Part shown: positions 1 through 10,171 of the stretch, piece after piece | Layout: every line of letters starts with the position of its first letter | Numbering within the stretch: the first letter of the stretch is position 1 | DNA from: Actinomadura macrotermitis | GTDB taxonomy: Bacteria > Actinomycetota > Actinomycetes > Streptosporangiales > Streptosporangiaceae | Direction of reading: 5' to 3' | DNA length: 64,000 nucleotides | Assembly: GCF_009604375.1 (NCBI RefSeq) | Contig: NZ_WEGH01000004.1 | Coordinates: 806,001-870,000 of the forward strand | Position numbers and translations under genes: made by a program | Notes under the pieces: generated by a model | The model's input: only the letters and a program-made list of their open reading frames with translations | Told to the model about the DNA's origin: nothing | Database searches by the model: none

Positions 1-437
1 CGCCGCAGTGCCTCTATCTCCCGCGCGAAGTCCTCCAGCGACTCGAAGCCCCGGTAGACCGAGGCGAATCGCAGGTAGGCGACCTCGTCGAGCTCGCCGA
101 GCGGCCCGAGGATCGCCAGCCCCACCTCGTGTGAGGGGATCTCCGCGGCGCCGGTCGCGCGCAGCGCCTCCTCGACCCGCTGGCCGAGCTTGGCGAGCGC
201 GTCCTCGCCCACCGGGCGGCCCTGGCAGGCCCGGCGCACCCCGGCGACGATCTTGTCGCGGGAGAACGGCTCGGTGACCCCGCTGCGCTTGGCCACCATG
301 AGGAGCACGTTCTCCTGGGTGGTGAACCGCTTGCCGCACTCCGGGCACGAGCGGCGCCGCCGGATGGCGGCGCCGTCGTCGGTGGAGCGGCTGTCGATCA
401 CCTTGGTGTCGGGGTTACGGCAGAACGGGCAGTGCAC
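1..437 (-). CDS. nrdR: Transcriptional repressor NrdR (3' end cut by window)
   Basis: NrdR is a zinc-ribbon/ATP-cone repressor of ribonucleotide reductase genes. Reading leftward from a GTG at 435-437, the protein begins VHCPFCRNPDTKVIDSR and shows the four ribbon cysteines as CPFC near residues 3-6 and CPEC near 31-34. The ATP-cone follows, starting around VTEPFSREK. About 145 residues are present and the family is 150-180 long, so only the C-terminal tail lies beyond base 1. A purine-rich GGGAGGGAGG lies just before the GTG and decides the start. In actinomycetes nrdR usually precedes nrdJ and sits near lexA, as here. Two dyad elements upstream (482-500 and 516-531) are candidate autoregulatory sites. 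Confidence 0.93.
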   Translation of the reverse strand, partial: MHCPFCRNPDTKVIDSRSTDDGAAIRRRRSCPECGKRFTTQENVLLMVAKRSGVTEPFSRDKIVAGVRRACQGRPVGEDALAKLGQRVEEALRATGAAEIPSHEVGLAILGPLGELDEVAYLRFASVYRGFESLEDFAREIEALR

Positions 438-481
438 CGCGCTCCCTCCCTCCCGACACGCCGGTTCCCAAGAACCGACCG

Positions 482-500
482 CAGGCACAATTTGTGCCTG
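482..500. promoter_or_regulatory. Perfect inverted repeat upstream of nrdR
   Basis: CAGGCACAA and TTGTGCCTG form perfect 9-bp arms around one base. The element lies 45 bp before the nrdR GTG, and its centre is about 32 bp (three helical turns) from the NrdR-box-like site at 516-531. Paired sites with such spacing are typical of NrdR operators. It fits the NrdR consensus only partly, so it could belong to another regulator. Confidence 0.5.
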
Positions 501-515
501 CTGTTGCCGATGTGA

Positions 516-531
516 CTACTAGATGTTGTGG
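516..531 (-). promoter_or_regulatory. Candidate NrdR box
   Basis: Read on the minus strand the site is CCACAACATCTAGTAG. It keeps the core CwA..AT.TwG of the published NrdR-box consensus (acaCwAtATaTwGtgt). It lies 78 bp upstream of the nrdR start. Autoregulation of nrdR is inferred from this match and from its spacing to the dyad at 482-500. The rest of the 438-724 gap shows no gene. Confidence 0.5.
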
Positions 532-724
532 TCAACGGTAGGGCTCGGCAGAGGGCTTCGCAACCTGGAACCGGGGGGTCCGCGCGTCCCCCCTGGTCAC
601 GTCGGCCATGCCGGACGCGGCCCCGGCGTGTCGCGCTCACACGATCACTCCCGGCGACCGGATCGCCTGCTTCACTACCCCGCCTGACCTGCCCGAACAC
701 CCTGCCAGGGGTTCGTGGCACGGT

Positions 725-1237
725 TCAGCGCACGGGCACGCGCAGCCGCTGCCCGGGCTGGATGATGGAGCCGGAGAGGCCGTTGAGGTCGGTGATGCGG
801 CGGACGGTGACGCGGGGGTCGGCGTGCGGGTCGGCCCGCACCGCGATCTCCCAGAGCGTCTCGCCTGGCTCGACGACGACGGAGTACACCTTAGGGCCAC
901 CGGGGGCTTGATCGTTCACCGGCCGCGCACCGCCGGACCGGGCCTGCGCCCAGTGCCCGGCGGCGAGCCAGAGGATCAGCAGCAGGACGCCCGCGGCGAA
1001 GGAGATCAACACCACACGCCCGCGCCGGGTGAGCCGCAGGCCGGCCGGCTCGCGCGCGGGCGGCGCCGGGCGGGCCGCGGCCGGGCGCGCCGGGGCGGGC
1101 CGCCGGATCTCCCCCGGGCCGATGTCGGCGAGCCGGACGCGCCGCGCCACGGGCCGCCGGGCCCCGCCCGCCGCCCGCGCCGGCCCGCACCTCCCGGCCG
1201 CGCCATACGCCACCGTGTGCCGCCGCGTTCCGGACAT
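725..1237 (-). CDS. LysM-domain single-pass membrane protein next to lexA (YneA-like role possible)
   Basis: 170 residues. The N-terminal ~70 residues are Arg/Pro/Ala-rich and cytoplasmic. One membrane segment follows at about 75-95 (VVLISFAAGVLLLILWLAA), then a LysM peptidoglycan-binding domain at about 118-168 (YSVVVEPGETLWEIA ... IIQPGQRLRVP). The likely start is ATG at 1237, with a GAGGGGGG ribosome site. It is transcribed divergently from lexA, and two LexA boxes lie between the two genes. In Bacillus the lexA-adjacent LysM protein YneA is an SOS-induced division inhibitor. A comparable role is inferred from position and domain layout, not from sequence identity. Confidence 0.8.
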   Translation of the reverse strand: MSGTRRHTVAYGAAGRCGPARAAGGARRPVARRVRLADIGPGEIRRPAPARPAAARPAPPAREPAGLRLTRRGRVVLISFAAGVLLLILWLAAGHWAQARSGGARPVNDQAPGGPKVYSVVVEPGETLWEIAVRADPHADPRVTVRRITDLNGLSGSIIQPGQRLRVPVR

Positions 1238-1294
1238 CTACGGCACCCCCCTCGCGACCAGCCGACCACCGACGCGCTTCGAATGAATTTTCGA

Positions 1295-1310
1295 TCGAAC
1301 GTCTGTACGA
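1295..1310. promoter_or_regulatory. LexA (SOS) box 1
   Basis: TCGAAC-GTCT-GTACGA differs at one base from the actinomycete SOS box TCGAAC-N4-GTTCGA. It lies 58 bp upstream of the LysM gene start and 127 bp before the lexA ATG, so it may serve either divergent promoter. Confidence 0.8.
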
Positions 1311-1350
1311 TGTTCTACAACAGGACGGCGCGCAATGGCGAGGCCCAACT

Positions 1351-1366
1351 TCGAACAATTGTTTGA
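1351..1366. promoter_or_regulatory. LexA (SOS) box 2
   Basis: TCGAAC-AATT-GTTTGA differs at one base from the SOS box consensus. It ends 70 bp before the lexA ATG at 1437. Its presence here argues against a lexA start at 1335, since the operator would then lie inside the coding region. Confidence 0.82.
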
Positions 1367-1436
1367 TCATCCGGCTCGAACGCGATACCGTCCCATGACA
1401 AGGAGTGACGGCCCACGCGTCTGGAGGCGACGAGCG

Positions 1437-2132
1437 ATGAGCAAGGTCCGGGAGCTGCCCGACGGCCCGAGCGACGAGACCGGCCTGACCCAGCGGCAGC
1501 GCATGGTGCTGGAGGTCATCCGCGACTCGGTGCACCGGCGCGGCTACCCGCCGTCGATGCGCGAGATCGGCGAGGCGGTCGGCCTGACCAGCACCTCCAG
1601 CGTGTCGCACCAGCTGCGCACCCTGCAGCGCAAGGGTTTCCTGCGGCGCGACCCGAACCGGCCGCGCGCGGTGGAGGTGCGCGTCCCGGGCGCCACCCCG
1701 GTGCGCACCGACGACGAGCCCTTCGAGACGCCCGCCGCCGACCCCGGCGCCCGCCCCGCGCCCGCCTACGTGCCGCTGGTCGGCCGGATCGCCGCCGGTG
1801 GCCCGATCCTGGCCGAGGAGGCCGTGGAGGACGTGTTCACGCTGCCCAAGCAGCTGGTCGGCGAGGGCACCCACTTCCTGCTGAAGGTGTCGGGCGACTC
1901 GATGATCGAGGCCGCCATCGCCGACGGCGACTGGGTCGTGGTGCGCCAGCAGCCGGTCGCCGAGCAGGGCGACATCGTGGCCGCCATGATCGACGGTGAG
2001 GCCACGGTCAAGACCTTCAAGCGCAAGGACGGGCACATCTGGCTGATGCCGCAGAACGCGGCCTACGAGCCGATCCCGGGCGACGAGGCGTCGGTGCTCG
2101 GCCGCGTCGTCGCCGTGCTGCGCAAGATGTGA
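1437..2132 (+). CDS. lexA: LexA repressor
   Basis: SOS repressor, 231 residues, a normal actinobacterial length. The winged helix-turn-helix spans about 17-75 (LTQRQRMVLEVIRDSV ... PPSMREIGEAVGL ... SSVSHQLRTLQ). The S24 autocleavage domain follows, with cleavage pair Ala120-Gly121 in VGRIAAGGP, nucleophile Ser155 in VSGDSM and general base Lys192 in EATVKTF. I chose the ATG at 1437, preceded by GGAGGCGACGAGCG, because a longer in-frame opening from 1335 would run through a LexA box. It shares its upstream region with the divergent LysM membrane protein and is probably self-repressed. Confidence 0.96.
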   Translation: MSKVRELPDGPSDETGLTQRQRMVLEVIRDSVHRRGYPPSMREIGEAVGLTSTSSVSHQLRTLQRKGFLRRDPNRPRAVEVRVPGATPVRTDDEPFETPAADPGARPAPAYVPLVGRIAAGGPILAEEAVEDVFTLPKQLVGEGTHFLLKVSGDSMIEAAIADGDWVVVRQQPVAEQGDIVAAMIDGEATVKTFKRKDGHIWLMPQNAAYEPIPGDEASVLGRVVAVLRKM

Positions 2133-2174
2133 GGCCCCCCGCGTTCTCGCGCCGCGCTCCTGAGAACGCACGGT

Positions 2175-2211
2175 GAAGGGCCCGGCCGCGCCTGCCGCGA
2201 CCGGGCCCTTC
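2175..2211. terminator. Bidirectional hairpin after lexA
   Basis: GAAGGGCCCGG (2175-2185) pairs with CCGGGCCCTTC (2201-2211), an 11-bp perfect stem. It lies between the convergent ends of lexA and the DsbA-family gene. There is no strong U tract, which is common for actinomycete terminators. Confidence 0.7.
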
Positions 2212-2225
2212 GCCATGTCCGGCCG

Positions 2226-2840
2226 CTACGCCAAAGCCGCCAGCACGGCCTCCCGCAGCAGCTCCGGCGACCGCACGGCCGACATCGGCGCCCCCTCCGC
2301 GATCACCAGGGTCGGCACCCCGCCGATCCCCCGGGCCCTCCCCCGCCGCTCGTCCTCCCGCACCCGCTCGGCGTACCGGTCCCCGTTGAGCACGGCGTGC
2401 GCCTCAGCGGACTCCACACCCGCCTCCACGCCAAGCCCGGCAAGAACGCCCAGGTCGGCGACGTTCAACCCCTCCGTGTGGTACGCACGCAGCAGCCGCT
2501 CCGCCATGGCGTCCCCCAGGCCCCGCTCCGTGGCCAGATGGATCAGGCGGTGCGCGTCGAAGGTGTTCACCGGCCGCGCCCTGTCCATGGCCAGGTCGAG
2601 CCCCTCGGCCGCCCCCAGCGAGCGGATCCGGGCGACCCGCGCCTCCGTCTCGTCGCCCCACCACTCCCGCATCGCCTCGGCCGCCGAGACGCCGGGCTCT
2701 CGGGAGGCGTCCGGGCCGAGCTCGAAGGAGCGCCAGACGACCTCCACCCGCTCCTCCAGCCCGGCCAGCGCGGCCGACAGCCGCCGCTTGCCGATGTAGC
2801 ACCACGGGCACAGGATGTCCGCGTAGACCTCGATCAGCAT
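2226..2840 (-). CDS. DsbA-family (FrnE-like) oxidoreductase
   Basis: 204 residues with a thioredoxin fold and a DsbA-type helical insertion. The N-terminus MLIEVYADILCPWCYIGKRR carries the CPWC redox motif directly after the first strand, as in FrnE/2-hydroxychromene isomerase-like proteins. The cis-proline loop is GGVPTLVI near residue 175. No signal peptide is seen, so it is probably cytoplasmic. Its ATG overlaps the stop of the upstream small gene by one base (TGATG), which implies translational coupling. FrnE relatives act in disulfide chemistry or antibiotic-pathway redox steps; the substrate here is unknown. Confidence 0.88.
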   Translation of the reverse strand: MLIEVYADILCPWCYIGKRRLSAALAGLEERVEVVWRSFELGPDASREPGVSAAEAMREWWGDETEARVARIRSLGAAEGLDLAMDRARPVNTFDAHRLIHLATERGLGDAMAERLLRAYHTEGLNVADLGVLAGLGVEAGVESAEAHAVLNGDRYAERVREDERRGRARGIGGVPTLVIAEGAPMSAVRSPELLREAVLAALA

Positions 2841-3088
2841 CAGGAGTCCACGCGCTGCGGGCCGGCGGTGACCTCGCGGGCCACCCGGTAGCGCGGCGAC
2901 TCCGTCATGCGCGGCTCGGCCTTCCCCGTCAGCCCCGCCAGGGCGGCCATGATCGCGGCCATGCGGCCCTCGGCGTCGGATCCCCGCTCGAAGCGCCGGT
3001 AGGCGAAGGCCGCCACCGGTTCCCGCTGGGTCTCGGGACCGTCCACGATGTGGTCGATCACCGAGCAGAAGTCCTCGGGGGCGTCCAT
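2840..3088 (-). CDS. Small conserved hypothetical protein coupled to the DsbA-like gene
   Basis: 82 residues beginning MDAPEDFCSVIDHIVDGPET, with a GAGGAGAG ribosome site ahead of the ATG at 3088. It is charged, has no membrane segment and has one Cys near residue 8. I do not recognise the family. Its TGA overlaps the ATG of the FrnE-like oxidoreductase by one base, so the two are almost certainly one transcript. An in-frame ATG further upstream at 3145 is possible but has no visible ribosome site. Confidence 0.6.
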   Translation of the reverse strand: MDAPEDFCSVIDHIVDGPETQREPVAAFAYRRFERGSDAEGRMAAIMAALAGLTGKAEPRMTESPRYRVAREVTAGPQRVDS

Positions 3089-3197
3089 CGCACTCTCCTC
3101 GTTTCCGGAGGACGGCCGGCCCGCCCTCCGGAAACGATCGTGCAACCTCGACCGGACCCGAGGTCAACCAGAGCCCGAAGCCCCCGCACGGGACCCG

Positions 3198-5666
<2,469 letters not shown>

Positions 5667-5685
5667 GGTTACTGGCTCCGGTCCT

Positions 5686-5712
5686 TCACAGGTTCGTAAG
5701 GGCTGCTGACAT
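5686..5712 (-). CDS. Candidate 8-residue leader peptide before leuS
   Basis: ATG-TCA-GCA-GCC-CTT-ACG-AAC-CTG-TGA encodes MSAALTNL and stops 19 nt before the leuS GTG. Two of eight codons are leucine. A GCGAGGGG segment sits upstream but is part of a hairpin. A coupling or attenuation role is inference only; no T-box consensus is visible. Confidence 0.3.
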   Translation of the reverse strand: MSAALTNL

Positions 5713-5719
5713 GAAAGTG

Positions 5720-5770
5720 CCCCTCGCGCAGGAGGGGCCACCACGCCGGCGTCTCAGTCCGCCGACGTGG
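5720..5770 (-). promoter_or_regulatory. Two stem-loops in the leuS leader
   Basis: CCCCTC (5720-5725) pairs with GAGGGG (5732-5737). Immediately next to it, CCACGccGGCG (5741-5751) pairs with CGCCgaCGTGG (5760-5770). Both lie within the likely 5' leader of leuS, just before the short leader ORF. They could form a translational or transcriptional control region. Confidence 0.45.
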
Positions 5771-6003
5771 TCAGATAAGGAGCAGCCTGGCTCGCATATA
5801 TCAAGACTAGCGCAGTCGCAAGCCTTGGGGGCGCCGCCCGGACACGTCCGGAACGGGCCCGGGCGCGGCTTGACGCACCCCGGCCACAACATGGGGGTGG
5901 GCACGGATGGCGCAGGCAAGCGCTTATGTACCAGGATGAGCGTGACCGTTCCTACACTCGTCGGTAACAACCGCCTGGTGACAAGCCCCGTGCGAGGAGT
6001 GCC

Positions 6004-7548
6004 ATGCTCAACCTGTCCGTGCTTCTTGAGGACGCCGCGCGAGAGACCCCGGACCGCGACGCCGTGGTCTTCGGCGACATCCGCCTCTCGTACTCCTTCA
6101 TCGACCAGGTCGCCAACCAGGTGGCGAACCTGCTGCGCGCACGCGGCATCGAGCGCGGTGACAAGATCGCGATCGCGTCGCCGAACCTGCCGTACTTCCC
6201 GATGATCTACTTCGGCGCGCTCAAGGCCGGCGCCGTCGTGGTGCCGCTGAACGTGCTGCTGAAGCCGCGTGAGATCGCCTACCACCTGGGCGACTCCGAC
6301 GCCAAGGCGTTCTTCTGTTTCGAGGGCACGCCCGAGCTGCCGCTCGGCGAGTCGGGGCACGCCGGGTTCGAGCGGGCCGAGGAGTGCGAGCACTTCTTCC
6401 TGCTGCCGGCGAGCCTGGCCACCACCGAGTCGCCGATCGAGGGCGCCGAGCTGTTCTGGGCGGCGCTGGCCGACCAGCCGAAGACCTTCGAGACGGCGCA
6501 GACCGAGCCGACCGACACCGCGGTGATCATCTACACCAGCGGCACCACCGGCCAGCCCAAGGGCGCCGAGCTCACGCACGGCAACCTGCTGATGAACACG
6601 ATGGTGGACGACACCCTGTTCGCCAAGACGGCGCACGACGTCTCGCTGGTGACGCTGCCGCTGTTCCACATCTTCGGCCAGACGTGCGTGATGAACGTCG
6701 GCTTCTATCGGCGCTCCACCCTGATCATGCAGCCGCGCTTCGACGCCAAGGCCGCGATCCGCCTGATGGTGGACGAGAAGGTCACCGTGTTCGCGGGCGT
6801 CCCGACGATGTACTGGGCGCTGCTGGCCGACGACACCGGCGAGGCCGACATCGCCGCGATCCGCGAGAACCTCAACGTCGCGGTCGCGGGCGGCGCGTCG
6901 CTGCCGCTGGAGGTGCTGAAGGGGATCAAGGAGAAGTTCGGCGTCGACGTGCTGGAGGGCTACGGCCTGTCGGAGACCTCCCCGGTCGCCTCGTTCAACC
7001 GCCCGGACCGCCCGACCAAGCCCGGCTCGATCGGCCTGCCCGTCTGGGGCGTGGAGATGAAGCTGATCGACGACGAGTGGAAGGAGATCGAGGGCGAGGG
7101 GCCCGGCGAGATCGCCATCCGCGGGCACAACATCATGAAGGGCTACTACAAGCGGCCCGAGGCGACCGAGGCGAGCATCCAGGACGGCTGGTTCCGCACC
7201 GGTGACGTGGCCCGCCGCGACGACGAGGGCTACTACTACATCATCGACCGCTCCAAGGACATGATCATCCGGGGCGGCTTCAACGTCTACCCGCGTGAGC
7301 TGGAGGAGGTCCTGATGACCCACCCGGCCGTCTCGCTCGCGGCCGTGGTGGGCGTCCCGCACGACTCGCACGGCGAGGAGATCAAGGCGTACGTGATCCG
7401 CAAGCCGGGCGTGGAGGTCACCGAGGCCGAGCTGGTCGAGTGGGGCAAGGAGCAGTTCGCCAACTACAAGTACCCGCGCATCGTGGAGTTCCGCGACGAG
7501 CTGCCGATGACCGCCACCGGCAAGATCCTCAAGCGCGAGCTGCGCTAG
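6004..7548 (+). CDS. Long-chain fatty-acid-CoA ligase (ANL superfamily)
   Basis: Activates a carboxylic acid through an acyl-adenylate to an acyl-CoA. 514 residues, normal for single-domain ANL enzymes. The phosphate-binding motif is YTSGTTGQPKGAELTHGN near residue 178. Other motifs are GYGLSETSP, the hinge GWFRTGDVARRDDEGYYYI, the RSKDMIIRGGFNVYP core and the catalytic lysine in TATGKILKREL near the C-terminus. The start ATG has GAGGAG five bases upstream, and a TACACT -10-like box lies at 5953-5958. Substrate chain length cannot be read from sequence. It is divergent from leuS with about 290 bp between. Confidence 0.92.
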   Translation: MLNLSVLLEDAARETPDRDAVVFGDIRLSYSFIDQVANQVANLLRARGIERGDKIAIASPNLPYFPMIYFGALKAGAVVVPLNVLLKPREIAYHLGDSDAKAFFCFEGTPELPLGESGHAGFERAEECEHFFLLPASLATTESPIEGAELFWAALADQPKTFETAQTEPTDTAVIIYTSGTTGQPKGAELTHGNLLMNTMVDDTLFAKTAHDVSLVTLPLFHIFGQTCVMNVGFYRRSTLIMQPRFDAKAAIRLMVDEKVTVFAGVPTMYWALLADDTGEADIAAIRENLNVAVAGGASLPLEVLKGIKEKFGVDVLEGYGLSETSPVASFNRPDRPTKPGSIGLPVWGVEMKLIDDEWKEIEGEGPGEIAIRGHNIMKGYYKRPEATEASIQDGWFRTGDVARRDDEGYYYIIDRSKDMIIRGGFNVYPRELEEVLMTHPAVSLAAVVGVPHDSHGEEIKAYVIRKPGVEVTEAELVEWGKEQFANYKYPRIVEFRDELPMTATGKILKRELR

Positions 7549-7558
7549 CCCGCCGCCT

Positions 7559-7583
7559 CCCGGCCGGCCCGCGGCCGGCCGGG
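7559..7583. terminator. Hairpin after acyl-CoA ligase gene
   Basis: CCCGGCCGGC and GCCGGCCGGG arms form a strong GC stem 10 bases after the stop, followed by AAA. It is a plausible terminator. Confidence 0.6.
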
Positions 7584-7731
7584 AAAGGCCGTTCGCACGG
7601 CCAGGTCCTGCGCGCCGATCACCCGCAGCGGCCGCAGGGCCTCGCAGGAGCGGGTGCCGGGGCCGGCGGGGTAGAGCACCGCCGTTGACGCTGCTCCCCC
7701 GAGCCCGGCGCGCCCGTCCCCCGGCGGCGGG
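7584..7731. other. Short gap with a possible gene remnant
   Basis: On the minus strand the frame reads VLYPAGPGTRSCEALRPL and continues as RVIGAQDLAVRTAFPG, with coding-like composition. I find no start codon with a ribosome site and no complete gene, so this may be a decayed fragment. Confidence 0.25.
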
Positions 7732-8607
7732 TCAGTCGGCCAGCCAGTCCAGGATCAGCCGGTTGACCTCCGCCGGGTGGTCCAGCTGCAGGAAGTGGCC
7801 GGCGCCGTCGACGATCTCGGCGCGCGACCCGGCGGGCAGGTGCGCGAGCACCGCCGCCGGGTCGGCCGCCGCCGCGTCCAGGCAGCCGTCGGCGCCGCCG
7901 TGCAGGTACAGGACGGGCCGCTCGCCGGGCGTGGCCGCCGCGGCCTGCTCGGCGGCGTAGCGCGCGACGTGCCGCGAGGAGTCGAGCATCGTGCGGTAAT
8001 AGCCGATCGCCGCCGCCCGGTTCTCGGGCAGGGACAGGCAGGCCATCACGTGCTCGACGTCCTCGGCGGCGTCGTGGCCGGGCGACCAGTCACGCCAGAG
8101 GGACTCGACGAACGCCCGGTTCAGCACCATCTCGGCGACCGGCGTCTGGAACACGAAGATGTAGAAGGACCGCTTCAGCTGCTCGTAGGTGAAGAAGGCG
8201 CCCATCAGCGCGCCGAGCGGCGGCACCGACATCGCGACCGCCTTGCGCCAGCGACCGGGGGCGTGGGCGGACGCGCCGTAGGTGGCGAACGCGCCCCAGT
8301 CGTGCCCGATGATGACGGCGTCGGGGCCGCCGCCGAAGGCGTCGTGCAGCGCGTTCGCGTCCGCCGCGAGCGCGCCGGCCTGGTAGGCGCCGTCCTCGGG
8401 GACGCCCGTCGGCGCGTAGCCGCGGCTGAAGGGCGCGACGGCCCGGTATCCGGCGGCGGCCAGCTCGGGCAGCAGGTGCCGCCAGGTGTGCGCCGAATCG
8501 GGGAATCCGTGCAGGCAGAGGGCGAGCGGCCCGTCGTCCGGGCCCGCCTCCAGGTAGCCGAAGTCCAGCCCGTTCGCCTTGACCGTGCCCTGCCTGATGG
8601 CGTCCAT
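7732..8607 (-). CDS. Alpha/beta hydrolase, epoxide-hydrolase-like
   Basis: 291 residues. The oxyanion loop HGFPDSAHTWRH is followed by the nucleophile elbow IIGHDWGAF with Asp as nucleophile. That pattern is characteristic of epoxide hydrolases and haloalkane dehalogenases rather than serine esterases. The second acid is probably the Asp in HGGADGCLD, and the catalytic His lies in GAGHFLQLDHP. The ATG at 8607, with GAAGGGA upstream, is preferred over an in-frame start at 8724. It is divergent from the aminotransferase gene. The substrate is unknown. Confidence 0.85.
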   Translation of the reverse strand: MDAIRQGTVKANGLDFGYLEAGPDDGPLALCLHGFPDSAHTWRHLLPELAAAGYRAVAPFSRGYAPTGVPEDGAYQAGALAADANALHDAFGGGPDAVIIGHDWGAFATYGASAHAPGRWRKAVAMSVPPLGALMGAFFTYEQLKRSFYIFVFQTPVAEMVLNRAFVESLWRDWSPGHDAAEDVEHVMACLSLPENRAAAIGYYRTMLDSSRHVARYAAEQAAAATPGERPVLYLHGGADGCLDAAAADPAAVLAHLPAGSRAEIVDGAGHFLQLDHPAEVNRLILDWLAD

Positions 8608-8768
8608 GCCCGTCCCTTCGTGGCCCGCAGGTGACCCTATCCTGACGCCGCAGAGGTGAGAAGCTTCACCAGATCTTCGGATATCGCTGTATCGGTATGT
8701 GTTTACATCGGATTCCGCAGTCATCTAGCATCAGGACGACTGGATCGCTCGTATACTGAGGAAGCGTG

Positions 8769-10142
8769 ATGACGGAGCAGACAGCCCATCAGCAGTCCGC
8801 CGCCCGGGACCACCTGTGGCTGCACTTCGCCCGCCACTCGGGGTACCAGGACGGCGGCGAGATCCCGACGATCGTCCGCGGCGACGGCCCCTACGTCTAC
8901 GACACCGCGGGCAAGCGGTACCTGGACGGCCTGGCCGGGCTGTTCACCGTCCAGGCCGGGCACGGCCGGGAGGAGCTGGCGCAGGCCGCCGCCAAGCAGG
9001 CCGCCGAGCTGGCCTTCTTCCCGCTGTGGTCCTACGCCCACCCGAAGGCCATCGAGCTCGCCGAGCGGCTCGCGCACCACGCGCCGGGCGACCTGAACCG
9101 GGTGTTCTTCACCTCGGGCGGCGGCGAGGCGGTGGAGAGCGCCTGGAAGCTGGCCAAGCAGTACTACAAGCTCGTCGGCAAGCCGACCAAGCACAAGGTG
9201 ATCAGCCGCGCGGTCGCCTACCACGGCACCCCGCACGGCGCGCTGTCGATCACCGGGCTGCCGGGGCTGAAGGCCCCCTTCGAGCCGCTCGTGCCGAGCG
9301 GCTTCCGGGTGCCCAACACCAACATCTACCGCGCCGCCGCGCACGGCGACGACCCCGAGGCGTTCGGCCGCTGGGCCGCCGACCGGATCGAGGAGGCCAT
9401 CGAGTTCGAGGGCCCCGACACCGTCGCGGCGGTGTTCCTGGAGCCGGTGCAGAACGCCGGCGGCTGCTTCCCGCCGCCGCCCGGCTACTTCCAGCGGGTC
9501 CGCGAGATCTGCGACCGGCACGACGTGCTGCTGGTCTCCGACGAGGTCATCTGCGCGTTCGGCCGGCTCGGCACGATGTTCGGCTCGCAGAAGTTCGACT
9601 ACGTGCCCGACATCATCACCTTCGCCAAGGGCGTCACCTCCGGCTACTCCCCGCTCGGCGGCATGATGGTCGCCGACCGGCTGTTCGAGCCGTTCAGGCA
9701 CGGCGACACGATGTTCGCGCACGGCTACACCTTCGGCGGCCACCCGGTGTCGTCGGCGGTCGCGCTCGCCAACCTGGACCTGTTCGAGCGCGAGGACCTG
9801 CTCGGCCACGTCCGCCGCAACGAGCCGGTGTTCCGCGCGACCCTGGACAAGCTGCGCGACCTGCCGATCGTCGGCGACGTGCGCGGCGACGGCTTCTTCT
9901 ACGGCATCGAGCTGGTCAAGGACCAGGCCACGCGCGAGACCTTCAACGCCGACGAGTCCGAGCGGCTGCTCCGCGGCTTCCTGGACAAGGCCCTCTACGA
10001 GGCCGGGCTGTACTGCCGGGCCGACGACCGCGGCGACCCCGTCGTCCAGCTCGCGCCGCCGCTGATCTGCGACGAGTCGCACTTCGTGGAGATGGAGCAG
10101 ATCCTGCGCTCGGTGCTCACCGAGGCCTGGGCCCGCCTGTAG
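8769..10142 (+). CDS. Class III (omega-amino acid) aminotransferase
   Basis: PLP-dependent transaminase of 457 residues, related to beta-alanine/omega-amino acid:pyruvate aminotransferases. The N-terminal YLDGLAGLFTVQAGHGREEL is typical. The cofactor region is VFFTSGGGEAVESAWKLAK. The PLP-aspartate is in VSDEVICAFGR and the Schiff-base lysine in ITFAKGVTSGY, near residue 288. A TATACT box at 8752-8757 and GAGGAAG at 8758-8764 point to ATG 8769; the GTG three bases earlier is an alternative. It converges on a GMC oxidoreductase gene. The amine substrate is not determined by sequence. Confidence 0.9.
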   Translation: MTEQTAHQQSAARDHLWLHFARHSGYQDGGEIPTIVRGDGPYVYDTAGKRYLDGLAGLFTVQAGHGREELAQAAAKQAAELAFFPLWSYAHPKAIELAERLAHHAPGDLNRVFFTSGGGEAVESAWKLAKQYYKLVGKPTKHKVISRAVAYHGTPHGALSITGLPGLKAPFEPLVPSGFRVPNTNIYRAAAHGDDPEAFGRWAADRIEEAIEFEGPDTVAAVFLEPVQNAGGCFPPPPGYFQRVREICDRHDVLLVSDEVICAFGRLGTMFGSQKFDYVPDIITFAKGVTSGYSPLGGMMVADRLFEPFRHGDTMFAHGYTFGGHPVSSAVALANLDLFEREDLLGHVRRNEPVFRATLDKLRDLPIVGDVRGDGFFYGIELVKDQATRETFNADESERLLRGFLDKALYEAGLYCRADDRGDPVVQLAPPLICDESHFVEMEQILRSVLTEAWARL

Positions 10143-10165
10143 GGCGTGCCCACGGGGGCACGCCC
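10142..10165. terminator. Bidirectional hairpin
   Basis: GGGCGTGCCC and GGGCACGCCC form a perfect 10-bp stem with a 4-base loop between two convergent genes. Confidence 0.75.
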
Positions 10166-10171
10166 CCGGGT

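Noticed and set aside
5686..7371. 561-codon open frame antisense to the acyl-CoA ligase
   Set aside because: Low-complexity shadow frame; only its last 8 codons are considered, as a leuS leader.
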